40,530 nucleotides of DNA from Fomitopsis serialis (Eukaryota; Basidiomycota; Agaricomycetes; Polyporales; Fomitopsidaceae): the NCBI RefSeq assembly GCF_022376445.1, contig NW_025955319.1, forward strand, positions 1 to 40,530, written 5' to 3'. Shown one piece after another: positions 22,947 to 34,208 of the stretch; positions within the stretch are counted from its first letter, which is position 1; each line of letters starts with the position of its first letter. The notes under the pieces were generated by a model. That model worked only from the letters and a program-made list of their open reading frames with translations. It had not been told where the DNA came from and ran no database searches. The position numbers were made by a program, and so were the translations under genes.

Positions 22947-23923
22947 TTCGAATGCAGGCCGATGGGTGTAGACAAGAAGATGTTGACACCTCTTGGAAGC
23001 GACAGGCAGTAGATGTAGATGTAGATATGTGTACTCGCGCAGAGACACGAACCTAATATCCAGAGGCACAGTGCATTGATAGGCAAATGTAATACAGTCG
23101 ACGTCCCACACGTTGAAGCCGTATCTACCTTACCGAAGCCCCACCACAGGCACACAAGCACACGATCCAAGGTTGACACAGGGTAGGAGGGTCATCTCCT
23201 TATCGCTGTGGCATTAGGGAAGACGGCGGCCTCCCGTCGGACCGGGACGATGAGAGCGCAAGTCCTCAAATCTGCAAGAAAGTTGTCATGAGTAAGAGAT
23301 GTCACAGTGAGCGAACGAATAGAGATCAAATGCTCAGAAAGCCATTCATGTCAGCGATACACCGAAGAGCAGAACCCTAAGGTGCAGCGAGTCGACTAAG
23401 AGGTGCCAGTGGGTTGAGATACAACACTCGTCGTTGCAAGAAAAAAAGAGTATTATACGAGAGCTTGGTACTCACCAAAATTCCCTGAGACAAGCCGCGG
23501 TCGTCATCCAGCGTGTCCAACTCAACGCGGGGGAGTGTAGCAGACGAGCAAAGGCAAGAGGAAAATTTGCACATTTATTCACTATGTTATTTGTTCCTGT
23601 TTGTACTCCGCGCCGGAGCTTAATTTAGATGAGTTAAGTAACGACAAAGTAGGCAGTCGATCTGCCATATAAGGTAAGCAGGTTACTTACCTGCGCTGGC
23701 TTGAGCCACTGGCACTTGATTTCAACTTGTCTCTGCGTTTCTATGCACTCCCAGCCATGTACAAGATACAACCTATAAATACATTCATAGATATACGTAG
23801 CGGTATAAGGATACAGCGGCCTATGGGCCAACGAATATAGAGCGAGATCTCTGCGTTTAATTCAACACTGCGGGAAGCCTGCTTCGCGACGTAAGATGCA
23901 AGGTTACACCCCCTTTGATCGAG
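22947..23923. other. Intergenic, 977 bp
   Basis: Amidase promoter and the 3' region of the caspase-like gene. Short frames on both strands have no recognisable features. A GATGTA-rich patch (23010-23025) is seen; nothing else. Confidence 0.4.
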
Positions 23924-25885
23924 TCAAACATCCTTGTCGACCTTCCGGACGACAGTGACACACGCGACAATGGAATCCCAAACTTCTTTTGTGCCTGCGT
24001 CATGGAGCGGATGGCCATCATTGCGTGGCGTGGTGGAGGCCGTAGTAGCGAGCGAACCTTGCTCGATGAACCTCATGGGCGTGAACGTGGTAGACACGAA
24101 CAACTTTAGGAAGCCTGCTCCAACGTCCGCCCCACCTGCAAGGGAAAACGAGAGAGCCTCGGACTCTGTCGTCCCAGAGCCGATGACCATGTGCGAGTGT
24201 TTACGAAGGGGAGGGACTTTCGAGATGGATGGATTAGGATGGTAGACCATGTTGATGCCATAGCCGCTGGCATCCATGTAGGCGAGGTAGGGCCAGAGGT
24301 CGTAGTCGGAGTAGTTGTGTACGACGACGGCGTAGATCGAGGTCTTCTCGTCGTCCACGATCTCCGCCTTGCCGTTGACGAGCAAGTTGCCGCTGATGCG
24401 ATCCCAAGAGGACGTGTCCAGTCGGTACAGCTCCATGTTCACGAGACCAAGCAGCGGGTTCTCTGGATTCTTGCGGTGAAGATGCAAGTGGAAACGCGCG
24501 GCGTCATCCACAATCCTGACGTCGCCACTGGTTCGTCGACTCGGAAGTCGGATGATGCGACGAGCGTTCGAGGCGATGACAGGATCGTGTCTCTCCACCA
24601 CCAGGTCTCTCTTGCGAAGCTGGACAGATATGTCCGCCTGCGTGGCACTCTTGACGCGCAACATGCTCAGGCCTGCCCTAGTCGCGGCTTGTTCCGCATC
24701 CGATGGGATCTGTTTTCGTAGACGGAAGCGGCGGCAAAGGGAGAAGAGGGATTTGCGGATATGGACGCGGAAGGGTGTGCGGTTGTTCCAGCGCGTGATA
24801 CGAGCCCAACCGTGGCGCACCGCTGACTTGGCAGACGATTTGCATCGCGCGAGACACCAGGTGGGATAGACTTCGATGGCGGAGTATAGCGCGACGGACG
24901 GGTTCAGGGAGCCACGGTGGTTATGGTGATGGATGGTAAACTCGGTTCCCTCCATGATCCCGTGGATGGCGCCAGCCTCGACCCGCACCTTCTCGTCGTC
25001 ATAGACGTCGACGGAGACGTAACGCGCATCGGCCACGAAGGGGATGCCGTCAAAGAGGATGCGATCGGTGTGTCTGCCCAGCGAGACTGCGTCCTGGTGA
25101 CCGTCCATGAGAGTCGAGATCTCGGTGGTCAAATCGTCATAAGTGAGCTTGTGCAGGGCGACACGCTCCTTCAGAGTCATGAAGGCATTGGTGAAGTTGC
25201 CCCCAGACTTGCCTTCACATGCGAACCATCCAGAGCCACATGCCGCCAAGACGACGTGGCTAGCGTGACTGGAACCAGTGAAGCCACGACTAGCGTTCTT
25301 CTGGCCTGGCTGTATGGTGGCGCTGCGCCAAAGCCCAGTGAGGAGATCGTCAGGAGGCGCCTTGACAGTAGTGGTGTAGCGAACATGTCGTTGGCCCGCT
25401 CCTTCATGAGACCGAAGAGGCGAAAAGCAGGTATCGAGCATGAGCGTAATATTGTCGCCCTTGGTGCGAGAGAGGTCGTCGATCATCGCGTGCAGCGAGC
25501 GATCTGATATCCCCGCAACGCGTCCCTCCGCTGCGCGCGTGTCGTGGTCGTAAGGACACAGGACCTCCACCTCGCCGAGGCCGTGCTGGTACCAGCCAGC
25601 GGGGGAGTGCACCCGGCTGCCATGACCTGCGAAGTAGATGAGGATAGCATCGCCGTGCTCGATAGCTGCGTTATTGATGAGGTGACTCATAAACTTGTCC
25701 TCGATCCTGCGCTTCGTAGCATCGGAGTCGAGGAGCAGACAGATCTGGTCCCGTGGTACGTGGAGGTCATGGGTAAGCCAGCGCTTGATGTTCTTCGCGT
25801 CGTCGACGCAGGACTCGAGGTTCCAGATACGCCCTGACTTATACTTGTCCACACCAATAATGAGAGCGAAGACCCGCGTCGCCAT
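23924..25885 (-). CDS. Caspase-like (peptidase C14) protein, single exon
   Basis: A 653-residue protein with an N-terminal caspase/metacaspase-like fold (about 1-270). The first strand ALIIGVDKYKS, the His motif YFAGHGS (His88) and the Cys motif LDTCFS (Cys153) give the catalytic dyad. There is no proline-rich or zinc-finger prodomain as in type I metacaspases. A further strand motif, VVLAACGSGWFACEG, follows at about 210. The C-terminal 380 residues match no family I recognise; they include a basic stretch (about 360-400) and a region of alternating hydrophobic residues (about 470-600) that could be a beta-rich domain. Fungal C14 proteins that are not classical metacaspases are common in mushrooms and their substrates are mostly unknown. 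This is the only intronless multi-hundred-residue gene in the window, against 8-18 exons in the three genes of the block it belongs to. Confidence 0.8.
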   Translation of the reverse strand: MATRVFALIIGVDKYKSGRIWNLESCVDDAKNIKRWLTHDLHVPRDQICLLLDSDATKRRIEDKFMSHLINNAAIEHGDAILIYFAGHGSRVHSPAGWYQHGLGEVEVLCPYDHDTRAAEGRVAGISDRSLHAMIDDLSRTKGDNITLMLDTCFSPLRSHEGAGQRHVRYTTTVKAPPDDLLTGLWRSATIQPGQKNASRGFTGSSHASHVVLAACGSGWFACEGKSGGNFTNAFMTLKERVALHKLTYDDLTTEISTLMDGHQDAVSLGRHTDRILFDGIPFVADARYVSVDVYDDEKVRVEAGAIHGIMEGTEFTIHHHNHRGSLNPSVALYSAIEVYPTWCLARCKSSAKSAVRHGWARITRWNNRTPFRVHIRKSLFSLCRRFRLRKQIPSDAEQAATRAGLSMLRVKSATQADISVQLRKRDLVVERHDPVIASNARRIIRLPSRRTSGDVRIVDDAARFHLHLHRKNPENPLLGLVNMELYRLDTSSWDRISGNLLVNGKAEIVDDEKTSIYAVVVHNYSDYDLWPYLAYMDASGYGINMVYHPNPSISKVPPLRKHSHMVIGSGTTESEALSFSLAGGADVGAGFLKLFVSTTFTPMRFIEQGSLATTASTTPRNDGHPLHDAGTKEVWDSIVACVTVVRKVDKDV

Positions 25886-27202
25886 CTAGTTACTTGTCTG
25901 TGCGTTAGAGAATGGCAGGGAAAGTGAGCGAAGCTATTCACCTTCAGAAGCGCTTGTCGACCGTGTTGGCTCGCTTCCGGGGAGCACACGACCGCTTATA
26001 TGGCTCGGGATGCCTGGGGATGCGTATGAGCGCAGAAGGGACACACCGTCATGCATGTTTCATTTCTGTCTGACGCGATCCATGAGGATACTTCACTGGC
26101 GCACGTTCAGTATCACAAGGACCGCGCATCCATTACTGAGAAGACATCGACAGGCTCTATGGGCCTCGATGGAATAATATCGCCACAAATGTCAATGAGA
26201 GCAAGATCTTGTGCGACGTTCGGGGGCTTCCTTGAAGTGGATATGATGCTGAGTTTGTCCGAAATATATCTCGAAAGAGTCACTAATAGCAAGATCAGCG
26301 GAGCGCTCAGAATGGCTACTCGGGGTTGCTTACAGAGTGACGCACCGAGGAAGGGGGCGCATAGCCACGGAACGGACTTGAACCACAATCGCACGCGTTA
26401 TGCACGAGGAGCACGCCTGTAATAGTACAATTGTTCCCTCTGGATCGGACGGAGTGGTCAAGGGCATTCCGTTCTGTGAGTGCTAGACTGCTCATGTAAG
26501 ATCGGGATAGTTCCTCAGGCTTCAGCGCTCAGCAGGCATTGCAGATTTGACCCTTTTGACAGGTTTGAAACACCTATGCGATGTCTCTGTCACGAAACGG
26601 TCGTCTACTAGGACTCAGCTCTAGTAGCCATGGAGGGTGGATGGTATGAGAATTGAAATGCACTGGACTCACTCAATCTCTCGTCATCTACACAAGACAT
26701 CTGAGTTCCAGAGCACAAAAATTGATATGCGACGCGTCAAGAAGTGAGGCAACACTCAGCCGTGGTCGCTGCATGGGGATAAGAGTGACATGATCACCAA
26801 CCGTTTCTACAGTGCCTTCCTAATCAGGCAAACCCGTTAAGTACTAGACTCACGTGATGGACGCATTGCGCGGCGCGATCGACGACGCGGATCCCAACCT
26901 CTCGCTGAGTCTTGGACTTCTCGATACTTACTCTGGCGGCATCTTCTCCTGAAGCTGTGCAGACGGCTTGCGGCGTAACAATACACTTCGACACGATAGT
27001 CGGATTGACTGACTTAACGCTTCAAAGCGGCGGGTGTCGACAACCATACGATCGTACTGCGCGGTCCCCCGAGCCGTAGCACCTTACCGTGCGTCACTTG
27101 TCTCTTCTGTGCCTTTCCTCATTGACGATAATCACAGAATTTGACTGACAGGATAGGAGCGAGATATATCCGCTTTACGTCCCTCATTGCATCGAGTACA
27201 TC
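25886..27202. other. Intergenic, 1.3 kb between divergent genes
   Basis: Promoter region shared by the caspase-like gene (-) and ATG6 (+). It contains no supportable gene. A word resembling a tRNA T-arm near 26370-26390 on the minus strand was examined and rejected. No long repeat or inverted-repeat element is apparent by eye. Confidence 0.45.
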
Positions 27203-28934
27203 ATGAACTTCGTGTGTCAACAATGCAAGCAGCCTCTTCAGGTGAGCGTCCCTGTCGGACAAGGCGACCCGCATCACCCACCATCTTTAGCTTGATGAAT
27301 CGCTGGTCAACCTCACGCCTTCCGCCTATGACATGGTGGTCGCGTCATCCCCCAGCCCACCATCATACAGCCGCCAGACAGCAGATTCCGAGAAGCTCGC
27401 GCAACTCCCTGCGCCTGCATCCGTCAAAGCAGCATGGCAGCGTGCAGCGCAGAGCCGTCCCGCATCCCCCTCCTCCCCGTCACCTCGCGCGCAGAAACGG
27501 CAGCCGCCACGCGCACCGCCGCACCCCAATGAGTCCTTTGTGCTACTGCAAGACAGCGTCGTTCGCAATATCCCCTCGCCCCTTCCCACGACCGCCCCAT
27601 CGTCCGCGAAGAGACTGTCCTATCCGCGGTCGAGGACCACCCAGCCTCCCCAGCACCGCCCGCAAATGAGCCTGTACCTAAAGAAGTCCACCATCCGAAT
27701 CCCTCGCCGCTTTCACACCACCTGCGGTCCACGCTCCGGCTGTTCAATCTCCTGTCGAGCAGGACGGACCTAGATCATCCTCTGTGCGCGGAGTGCACGA
27801 ACATCCTGCTTACTACGCTCACGCGTCAGCTCGAGGAGACCAAGAAGGAACGAGATGGCTACATAGCATTCGAGAAAGATGTGAGGAGGGAGAGGGAACG
27901 TGAAGGCGATGGTATGAGCAAGGAGGAAGCGGATGTGAAGATCGAAAAGCTGAAGGAAGAGGAGAAACTTGCCATTGAGAAGATGCGGGAGGCCGAACGA
28001 GAACGCGATCAGCTGGCTGTGGAACTCAGGGCGCTTGAGCTGGAAGAGAAGGCTTTGGAAGAAGAGGAGGCAGAGTAAGCTTTCAACCACTCACGGTGAT
28101 CTCCTGCCTGATGCCAGAATGCAGGTTCTGGCGTGTGCACAACGCACATCTCCTGAAATCCGCAGAGCAAGCATCGCAGCTCGCAGCGCTCCGTGCAGCA
28201 TATGCAGCTGATTCTGCGACGCTGGAGAAGCTCGAACGCACGAATGTCTACAATGATGCGTTCTGCATAGGCCATGAGGGTGTCTTTGGTACGATCAATG
28301 GTCTGCGGCTCGGTAGGGTACCGGGTGTCCTGTAAGCTTCTGCCATTACTTTGTGCGTCCTGGGGCTAAACATTTGATCAGGTCGAGTGGGCGGAAATCA
28401 ATGCTGCATGGGGGCAGACATTGCTCTTGCTCTATACGATTGCTCGGAAGCTCGACTTCACGTTCGAGAAGTGAGTGATCATGATCTTGTTTGCCGTAGT
28501 GATTGACGAACGTCATCTGTATAGCTACCGCCTGGTACCTATGGGATCGTTCTCTCGGATAGAAAGGACAACAGGAGACAAAGCCGTCTACGAGTTGTAT
28601 GGGTCTGGTGACCTGCATCTTGGTCGTCTGCTGCACAACCGCCGGTTTGACTTTGCGATGGTCGCTTTCCTGGACTGTCTAAAGCAATTGATTGACTATG
28701 TCAAGTCGCAGGATCAACAGGTCGAGTTTCCTCATCAGTACGTGTTGCGACGCAAAGCGTCATCCGGGTACTCACCGTGTAATATCTGCAATCAGGATCG
28801 TGAAAGACAAGATCGGAGAAGCTTCTGTCAAGCTGCAGTTCAGTCAGGAAGAGGCATGGACACGTGCACTGCGCCATGTTCTGCTGGCCTTGAAGATATT
28901 GCTGAAATGGACAACGAATGGCAGCAACGGTTGA
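27203..28934 (+). CDS. ATG6: Beclin-1/ATG6/Vps30
   Basis: Subunit of the class III PI3-kinase (Vps34) complexes that start autophagy and act in endosomal sorting. Six exons: 27203-27241, 27291-28074, 28125-28331, 28382-28470, 28525-28737 and 28796-28934, about 490 aa. The N-terminus [21 protein letters not shown] has the conserved Cys pair. [16 protein letters not shown], a long Glu/Lys/Arg-rich coiled coil (27820-28075), [15 protein letters not shown] and [13 protein letters not shown] lead into the membrane-binding BARA domain ([38 protein letters not shown]). Two frame breaks are seen. One lies between about 27570 and 27610; the other is at the exon 3 end (28329-28331), where one more C would give the usual Pro-Val-Glu-Trp junction. 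Both fit a missing C. Identity is not in doubt. Confidence 0.92.
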
Positions 28935-29557
28935 ATGGCTTGTCGACTGCCCTGTCCTCACGAATCGCTGGCCGTTTCGGCTAATCGCTCAGCATCTTCG
29001 CGACCCACGACGTCAGAACGTCTATGCTCATGTGCCCTGCGGTGCCGATGGCGAGATACCGGCCATCCACACTGGATGTCCCTTGTACTATCCGGCTCGT
29101 CGAAGTCGCATTAGATGGTAGTCTGTATACGAGATCGCGGCTCGATAGTGGAACTGTATGTAATAAGGACGTGGTTCACTAAATACCGAGAATGCCGCGG
29201 GCACGCGTACCTCACGCATCTCGTAGCCAATCTGCAACATGATCGACCCGTAGATTCTTCTCTGCCCTGCTCCGCGACGCTGCAGGGCCTCCGCTGGCTG
29301 CTCGCGCCTGTGGTCGATGACCGGATGAGACTTACACAGAGACATGACCGAGGTGGGAAGGGTGATGCAAGGAGCGCGCGCGTCCGGTGCTCCGGTATCC
29401 GATCGAGAGGGAAATTGCCCATGCTAACGCATCCGGTGGCCTTTGTCATCATGCGCCTGGGGTCTCCTGGAGTATAACTGGGCTCTACACCATAACGCAC
29501 ATTCTCTCGTTGGCCGCCCGTCCTTGCTAGCCCTCTCTCTTTTTGTCCGCAATATTA
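28935..29557. other. Intergenic, 623 bp
   Basis: 3' UTR of ATG6 and promoter of GSH1. Several overlapping frames on both strands (29088-29500) lack any recognisable domain. No Yap1-type TTACTAA site was found by eye. Confidence 0.4.
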
Positions 29558-32337
29558 ATGGGTCTCCTCTCCCTCGGCACTCCTCTTTCGTGGCATGACG
29601 CCAAACCCTACGCCGATCACGTTAGGACCCACGGGATCACACAATTCCTGAATATCTGGGACCGTCTGAAGGACAGATGCGGGGACGAGCTGTTGTGGGG
29701 AGACGAAGTGAGTCGCCGACGTCTGCGACATCCGGACGCGGCGGTGATTATTTTACTGCGTGCAGATCGAGTATTTGGTGGTTTCTTTCGATAACGAAGG
29801 AAAGAACGCGAAGCTCTCCTTGCGGCAGACTGAGATCCTTGCAAAGCTTGCTACAATCACCAACGACATCGCATCTGCTCGTGGAGAGTCGTGAGTGCTG
29901 ACCCGCTCCCTCCGTCCATGCGTATAAAGTTTGGAAACGTAGTGCCTCCGTGCCAACCTTCCACCCGGAGTATGGCCGCTTCATGCTCGAATCCACGCCG
30001 GGATCTCCCTACACGGGATCTCTGTCGGACATCCTATCTGTCGAAGATGACATGCGATGGCGGTACGTCCAGAATCCATAGGTTGAGGATTCGTTCCTCA
30101 TCGTCGCCTCCAGTCGGCAGCTGGCGCGCAGGTACCTCAAACAGGACGAGATCCCCTACACCCTGACGTCCTTTCCACGTCTGGGTGTGCCCGGAGTATT
30201 CACAGACCCTTATTTTGATCCTGCGGATGCGGAATCCAGCCACAGTCTCTTCCTTCCAGAGGAAATCACAAATCCTCATGCACGTTTCCCGTTGGTAGTG
30301 TCTCGTGCTTGACACTGCTTTCTTGCGTTGAGCGTTCTCCCATCCTGCAGGACACTGACGGCTAATATTCGGCGGCGGCGCGGCTCGAAGGTTGCCATAA
30401 ATCTCCCGCTCTATATCGACTCGCGTACTCCGCGCCCATTTGTCGACCCAACTATTCCATGGCAGCGGAACTTATATCCGGAGGACCCTGGTACGACGGC
30501 CGTCCACTCTTCCTGAAAATTTTAACGAGAGAAGCTATGTCCAGAGGCGAAGCGGGGAGCCGCGCTGAATGATCACATTTACATGGATGCTATGGGCTTC
30601 GGCATGGGATGTTGCTGCTTGCAGATCACGTTCCAGTCCTGCAATGTCAACGAGGCAAGGCGACTCTACGATGCGCTTGTGCCTATCGCACCGCTCATGG
30701 TAGGTCACTCTACCGCTTGTGATTTCTGGCACCAATCTTTGTCACTAGTTGGCATTGACAGCGGCGAGCCCTCTCTTTCGGGGTTACATAGCGGACGTCG
30801 ACTGCCTGCCGTTGGGACGTCATTTCGGCGTGTGTCGATGATCGCACAGAAGAAGAGCGTGGGCTGAAGGTACGTACTCTGTGACATCGGCAAGTCCGCC
30901 GGTCTAACGGCTCCGAAGCCTCTCAAAGAGAACCGCTACCGAATCCCCAAGTCACGCTACAGCAGCGTGAGCTTGTACATCTCCGATGATTGGATGCACA
31001 GACCGGAATACGACGACATTGATGCCCCGTATGACCAAGCAATCTTTGACCGCCTGCAGAAGCACGGTAGGTATCCTCGCTTCGCTATAGTGTGTGAGAA
31101 GAGCTGACACGCGACGATTCGATACTGAAGGTATCGACAATATTCTCGCGAGACATATTTCCCACCTATTCATTCGCGACCCCATCGTCATCTTCTCCGA
31201 GACAGTTGACCAGGATGATGCGAACAGTAACGATCACTTCGAGGTACGACGTTGACGGCCCACATTGGAAAGTGGATATTGATCGTGGTCTACGCCATCA
31301 GAATATTCAGTCGACGAACTGGCAAACTGTCCGTTTCAAGCCTCCACCGGTCAATTCGCCCATCGGCTGGCGGGTGGAGTTCCGTTCAATGGAGGTTCAA
31401 ATGACGGACTTCGAGAACGCTGCCTTTTCGATCTTCGTCGTTCTCCTCTCGCGCGCGATTCTCGCCTTCAACCTCAACCTCTATCTTCCCATCTCCAGGG
31501 TATGTTCCTCTTACAAACGCGGCGTCTCCCATAGGTCAACTCTAATCTGGCATTGTGCGAAAGGTCGACGAGAACATGGCGCGTGCGCAGAAGCGCGACG
31601 CCGTGCACACGGAGAAGTTTTACTTCCGCAAGGACGTGTTCCCGCCGGGTGGTCCTTCGAGACCTGAGAGCCGGTGCTCGTCGTGTTCTAGCTCAGGCGC
31701 GAGTTCGCCTGTGAGCTCGCCCGTCGACGGGACTCCCAGGAAGGAGAAGAAGCTGAGGAACTGCTGGCCGTCAGTACCGCGTCCTGCGAATGGCACGCAC
31801 GCGAAGCCGGTGGAGGATGAATATGAGGAGATGTCGCTACAGGAGATCATGTTCGGGAAGGTGAGCATCGTGGGTGACTTCCGCAGTCAATGCCTTGGCG
31901 ACAGACATTGACTGTGGGCATGTAGTGCGATGCGTTCCCAGGGCTCTTTGGGCTAGTCTATGCGTACCTAGAAACGCTAGACATCGAGGAGGAAGAGCGC
32001 GTGAAGTTGGAGCGCTACCTTGACTTAGTCAAACGGAGGACAGATGGTGTGTGCCCATAGCATAGCGCCGACCACCTGCGTTGACAATTGCGACAGGAAC
32101 ACTGAAGACCGCCGCGACCTGGCTCCGAGAATTCGTCCGCTCACACCCAGCGTACAAGTTTGACTCGGTCGTCAGCCAGGAGATCAATTACGACCTGTTT
32201 GTCGCAGTTGACGAGATGTGAGTTTTGCTGGGCTCGTCTCGATATGGCTCACACTAAATAATGTATACGATGCATCCAGAGAACGAGGTGTCAGAGACAC
32301 CCCCGACTTCCTGCCTCACAGCCACGCCAAGAGGTGA
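29558..32337 (+). CDS. GSH1: Glutamate-cysteine ligase catalytic subunit (GSH1)
   Basis: Cytosolic first and rate-limiting enzyme of glutathione synthesis: joins L-glutamate and L-cysteine using ATP. Fourteen exons: 29558-29707, 29766-29890, 29943-30062, 30114-30290, 30351-30490, 30545-30699, 30749-30869, 30919-31066, 31131-31243, 31302-31499, 31564-31860, 31926-32046, 32097-32217 and 32280-32337, about 680 aa. Diagnostic stretches: [124 protein letters not shown] and FPGLFGL. A Ser/Gly-rich insert (31670-31800) is not conserved in animals. Exon 7 is one base too long for its phases: TGCC occurs twice in tandem at 30803-30810, just before the conserved RWDVIS segment. The gene is otherwise intact. 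Confidence 0.93.
30803..30810 (+). repeat. 4-bp tandem duplication causing a frameshift in GSH1
   Basis: TGCC is repeated back to back inside the strongly conserved DVDC-RWDV region of GSH1. Dropping one copy restores the expected frame and residue spacing. Removing a single base would also restore frame, so the exact lesion is inferred. Confidence 0.6.
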
Positions 32338-32877
32338 GGGCGGGAACGGAACGAGCAATACACCGTATCCCATACATCGAGGGTATTGATGGCCTAGAAG
32401 TGTTGAACATTGTAGCTTTGTTTGTATCTTTGTCTGTCGTAATGTTTTGCATAGTGGGTCATGATGAGAATGGGACTACAGTCTTATGATGTGTCGTGAC
32501 CGTACCGGTGCGCTCGCAGTCTGAACTTGAAAAATTGAACTATCGGCACTATGCGCATGTGGACATCATGTTCTTCCCAGTACCAAATCCCTCAGGCGCT
32601 ACTTACTTCGACAGTATCACGCAAGTACTTACACAGGCCCCGCGGTTTACTCTCAGGTTGGTGCACGTGTCCCAGACTATGTAGGTTCCGCGTTTTATTG
32701 ATGACTGAGTCGATCACTGATAACTTCCGTTGTGCGGACGCCGCGTCGCTGTTCTTCGCCCTGGTATGTGACGTACGTGTGGTTCAGATTGGTTGTAGCG
32801 ATGTTTCCAGTATACCTTCGACGGTAGGCCCAGTGGTTCGCAAGAGTTAAATCAGTGATAGCTGACACTGTTCCTTG
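32338..32877. other. Intergenic, about 540 bp
   Basis: 3' UTR of GSH1 and the promoter, and possibly a first exon, of the F-box gene. A candidate first exon starting at the ATG at 32700 could not be joined with confidence. Confidence 0.35.
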
Positions 32878-33990
32878 TACAAACTCAGTAAACGAACGCG
32901 CTTCCGAATCGAAAACATCCCGCTTGAGATATGGGAACGTATCTGTTCCTTCGCCTGCACTGACGACGGGTACACCGGCCTGTCGCTCAGCAAAGTCTCG
33001 CGTTACTTCCGGAATGCAAGCAGACTCTGTCGCCTGCAGAGCGTAGCGATCAGGGGAGGCTACCGACTGAGGAGGCTCGCGGATCTCCCGAGATCGTGCC
33101 TCCCATCGAGCGCAGCGCCTTCCAGCACCTGTTCATCGCGGAGCCGTACAATCCAGACCCGGGTGCTCTCTCACCCACGTCGAACAGCCGACTTCCCTTC
33201 TGGGTTGGGTGGAACTGTACGAGAGCTTCGTATATAACCGCTTCCGCCCCAGCGTCGAGCCCGAGGCCAGACGCCTTCTCTCCGACGCAGGATGGTTTGG
33301 CGAGCCAGACTCGGATATCGCGGGGACCCGCCTGGAGGGATTCTGGGTAGCGCTGTCGCGGATTCTGCGCGTGACGGCCCACCAACTGGTGACGCTTACG
33401 ATCGATGTCGGGCATATATGGCCCCTCCTCCTCACTCTGTCCGATTTCCCCAATCTGGAGGAACTTACTCTCATCGGGATCTTTGTTCATCCGAGTAACC
33501 CGCACCGGCCTGAACGGGAGAAATCGAGGTCCCTGCCATCCCTGCGGCGCCTGCACCTCGGAGTCGGGTGCTTCAGATACCTGCCAGCATTCCTGGGGCA
33601 AGCACCAGCATTGACCCACTTGCGCCTGAGTAATATCGATACGATCCAAGCCCATGACCAGCTACTACTAGTGTTGATTGTGAAAATCGGGCAGCCCATA
33701 CGTCGTGCGTCGTTTGACGGGGTAGATGTGCCTTTCCAAAGCTACGGAGGTTCATCATGCATCTGGGCGAGTACGGGGAACCAGACCGCGAACATTGGAA
33801 GGACATTGCTCGAGCCGCGAATGCTAAGCTTCTGCGCGAGAAGTCGACGTTCACGGATGTCTATACCATCAAGAGGGCGAAGGCACATTGGATGGAAAGA
33901 GTTGCGGGCAGTGAGGGTTGTTGGAACGAGCGGGAACGCTTTCGCGTCCATGGTAGCATCAAAGCTGAGCGTAAGCACCGTCATACTTAG
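32878..33990 (+). CDS. F-box protein with leucine-rich C-terminal region
   Basis: Likely substrate-recognition subunit of an SCF ubiquitin ligase. The F-box is seen as IENIPLEIWERICSFACTDD, LSLSKVSRYFRNASRLCRL and QSVAIRG at 32910-33060. It is followed by LRR-like segments: HQLVTLTIDVGHIWPLLL, FPNLEELTLIGIF, LPSLRRLHLGVGCF and ALTHLRLSNID. The C-terminal segment MHLGEYGEPDREHWKDIARA and VYTIKRAKAHWMERV resembles the ends of other mushroom F-box proteins. The frame changes three times (33087-33089, 33158-33160 and about 33736), each explained by one missing C. No ATG precedes the F-box in frame: the protein probably starts in a short upstream exon, with acceptor AG at about 32887 or an ATG I could not place. 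The true 3' end may lie past a possible donor at 33970. The target is unknown. Confidence 0.6.
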
Positions 33991-34208
33991 GTGCATGGTC
34001 CTGGCAGTGGGTATCTGCTCATGACTTTGTGCAGGCACCTTCGTAGGTAGACGGCTGCCCTCACCTCAGCCTGAGCCAATGAATGCATGGCCGTGCATCT
34101 TGTTCGGTGCCACATTTATTGTGCTGCTCCATCTTCATGAATGGTCTAATCGTTGATTCGCGGAGGTGTCCAGCATAGCCTGTGTATATATTCTACATGA
34201 AATCAGAC

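Noticed and set aside
24191..25507. Long plus-strand frames opposite the caspase-like gene
   Set aside because: They are antisense shadows of a 653-codon conserved frame.
26350..26440. tRNA-like T-arm on the minus strand (GGTTCAAGTCC)
   Set aside because: The flanking bases do not form a T stem or an acceptor stem, and no D-arm is found at the right distance.
26440..26530. D-arm-like GAGTGGTCAAGGGC on the plus strand
   Set aside because: No T-loop sequence follows within tRNA length and no acceptor pairing is seen.
29088..29500. Minus-strand frames between ATG6 and GSH1
   Set aside because: Briefly resembled parts of a cytochrome P450, but no heme-binding or I-helix motif and no continuous frame were found.
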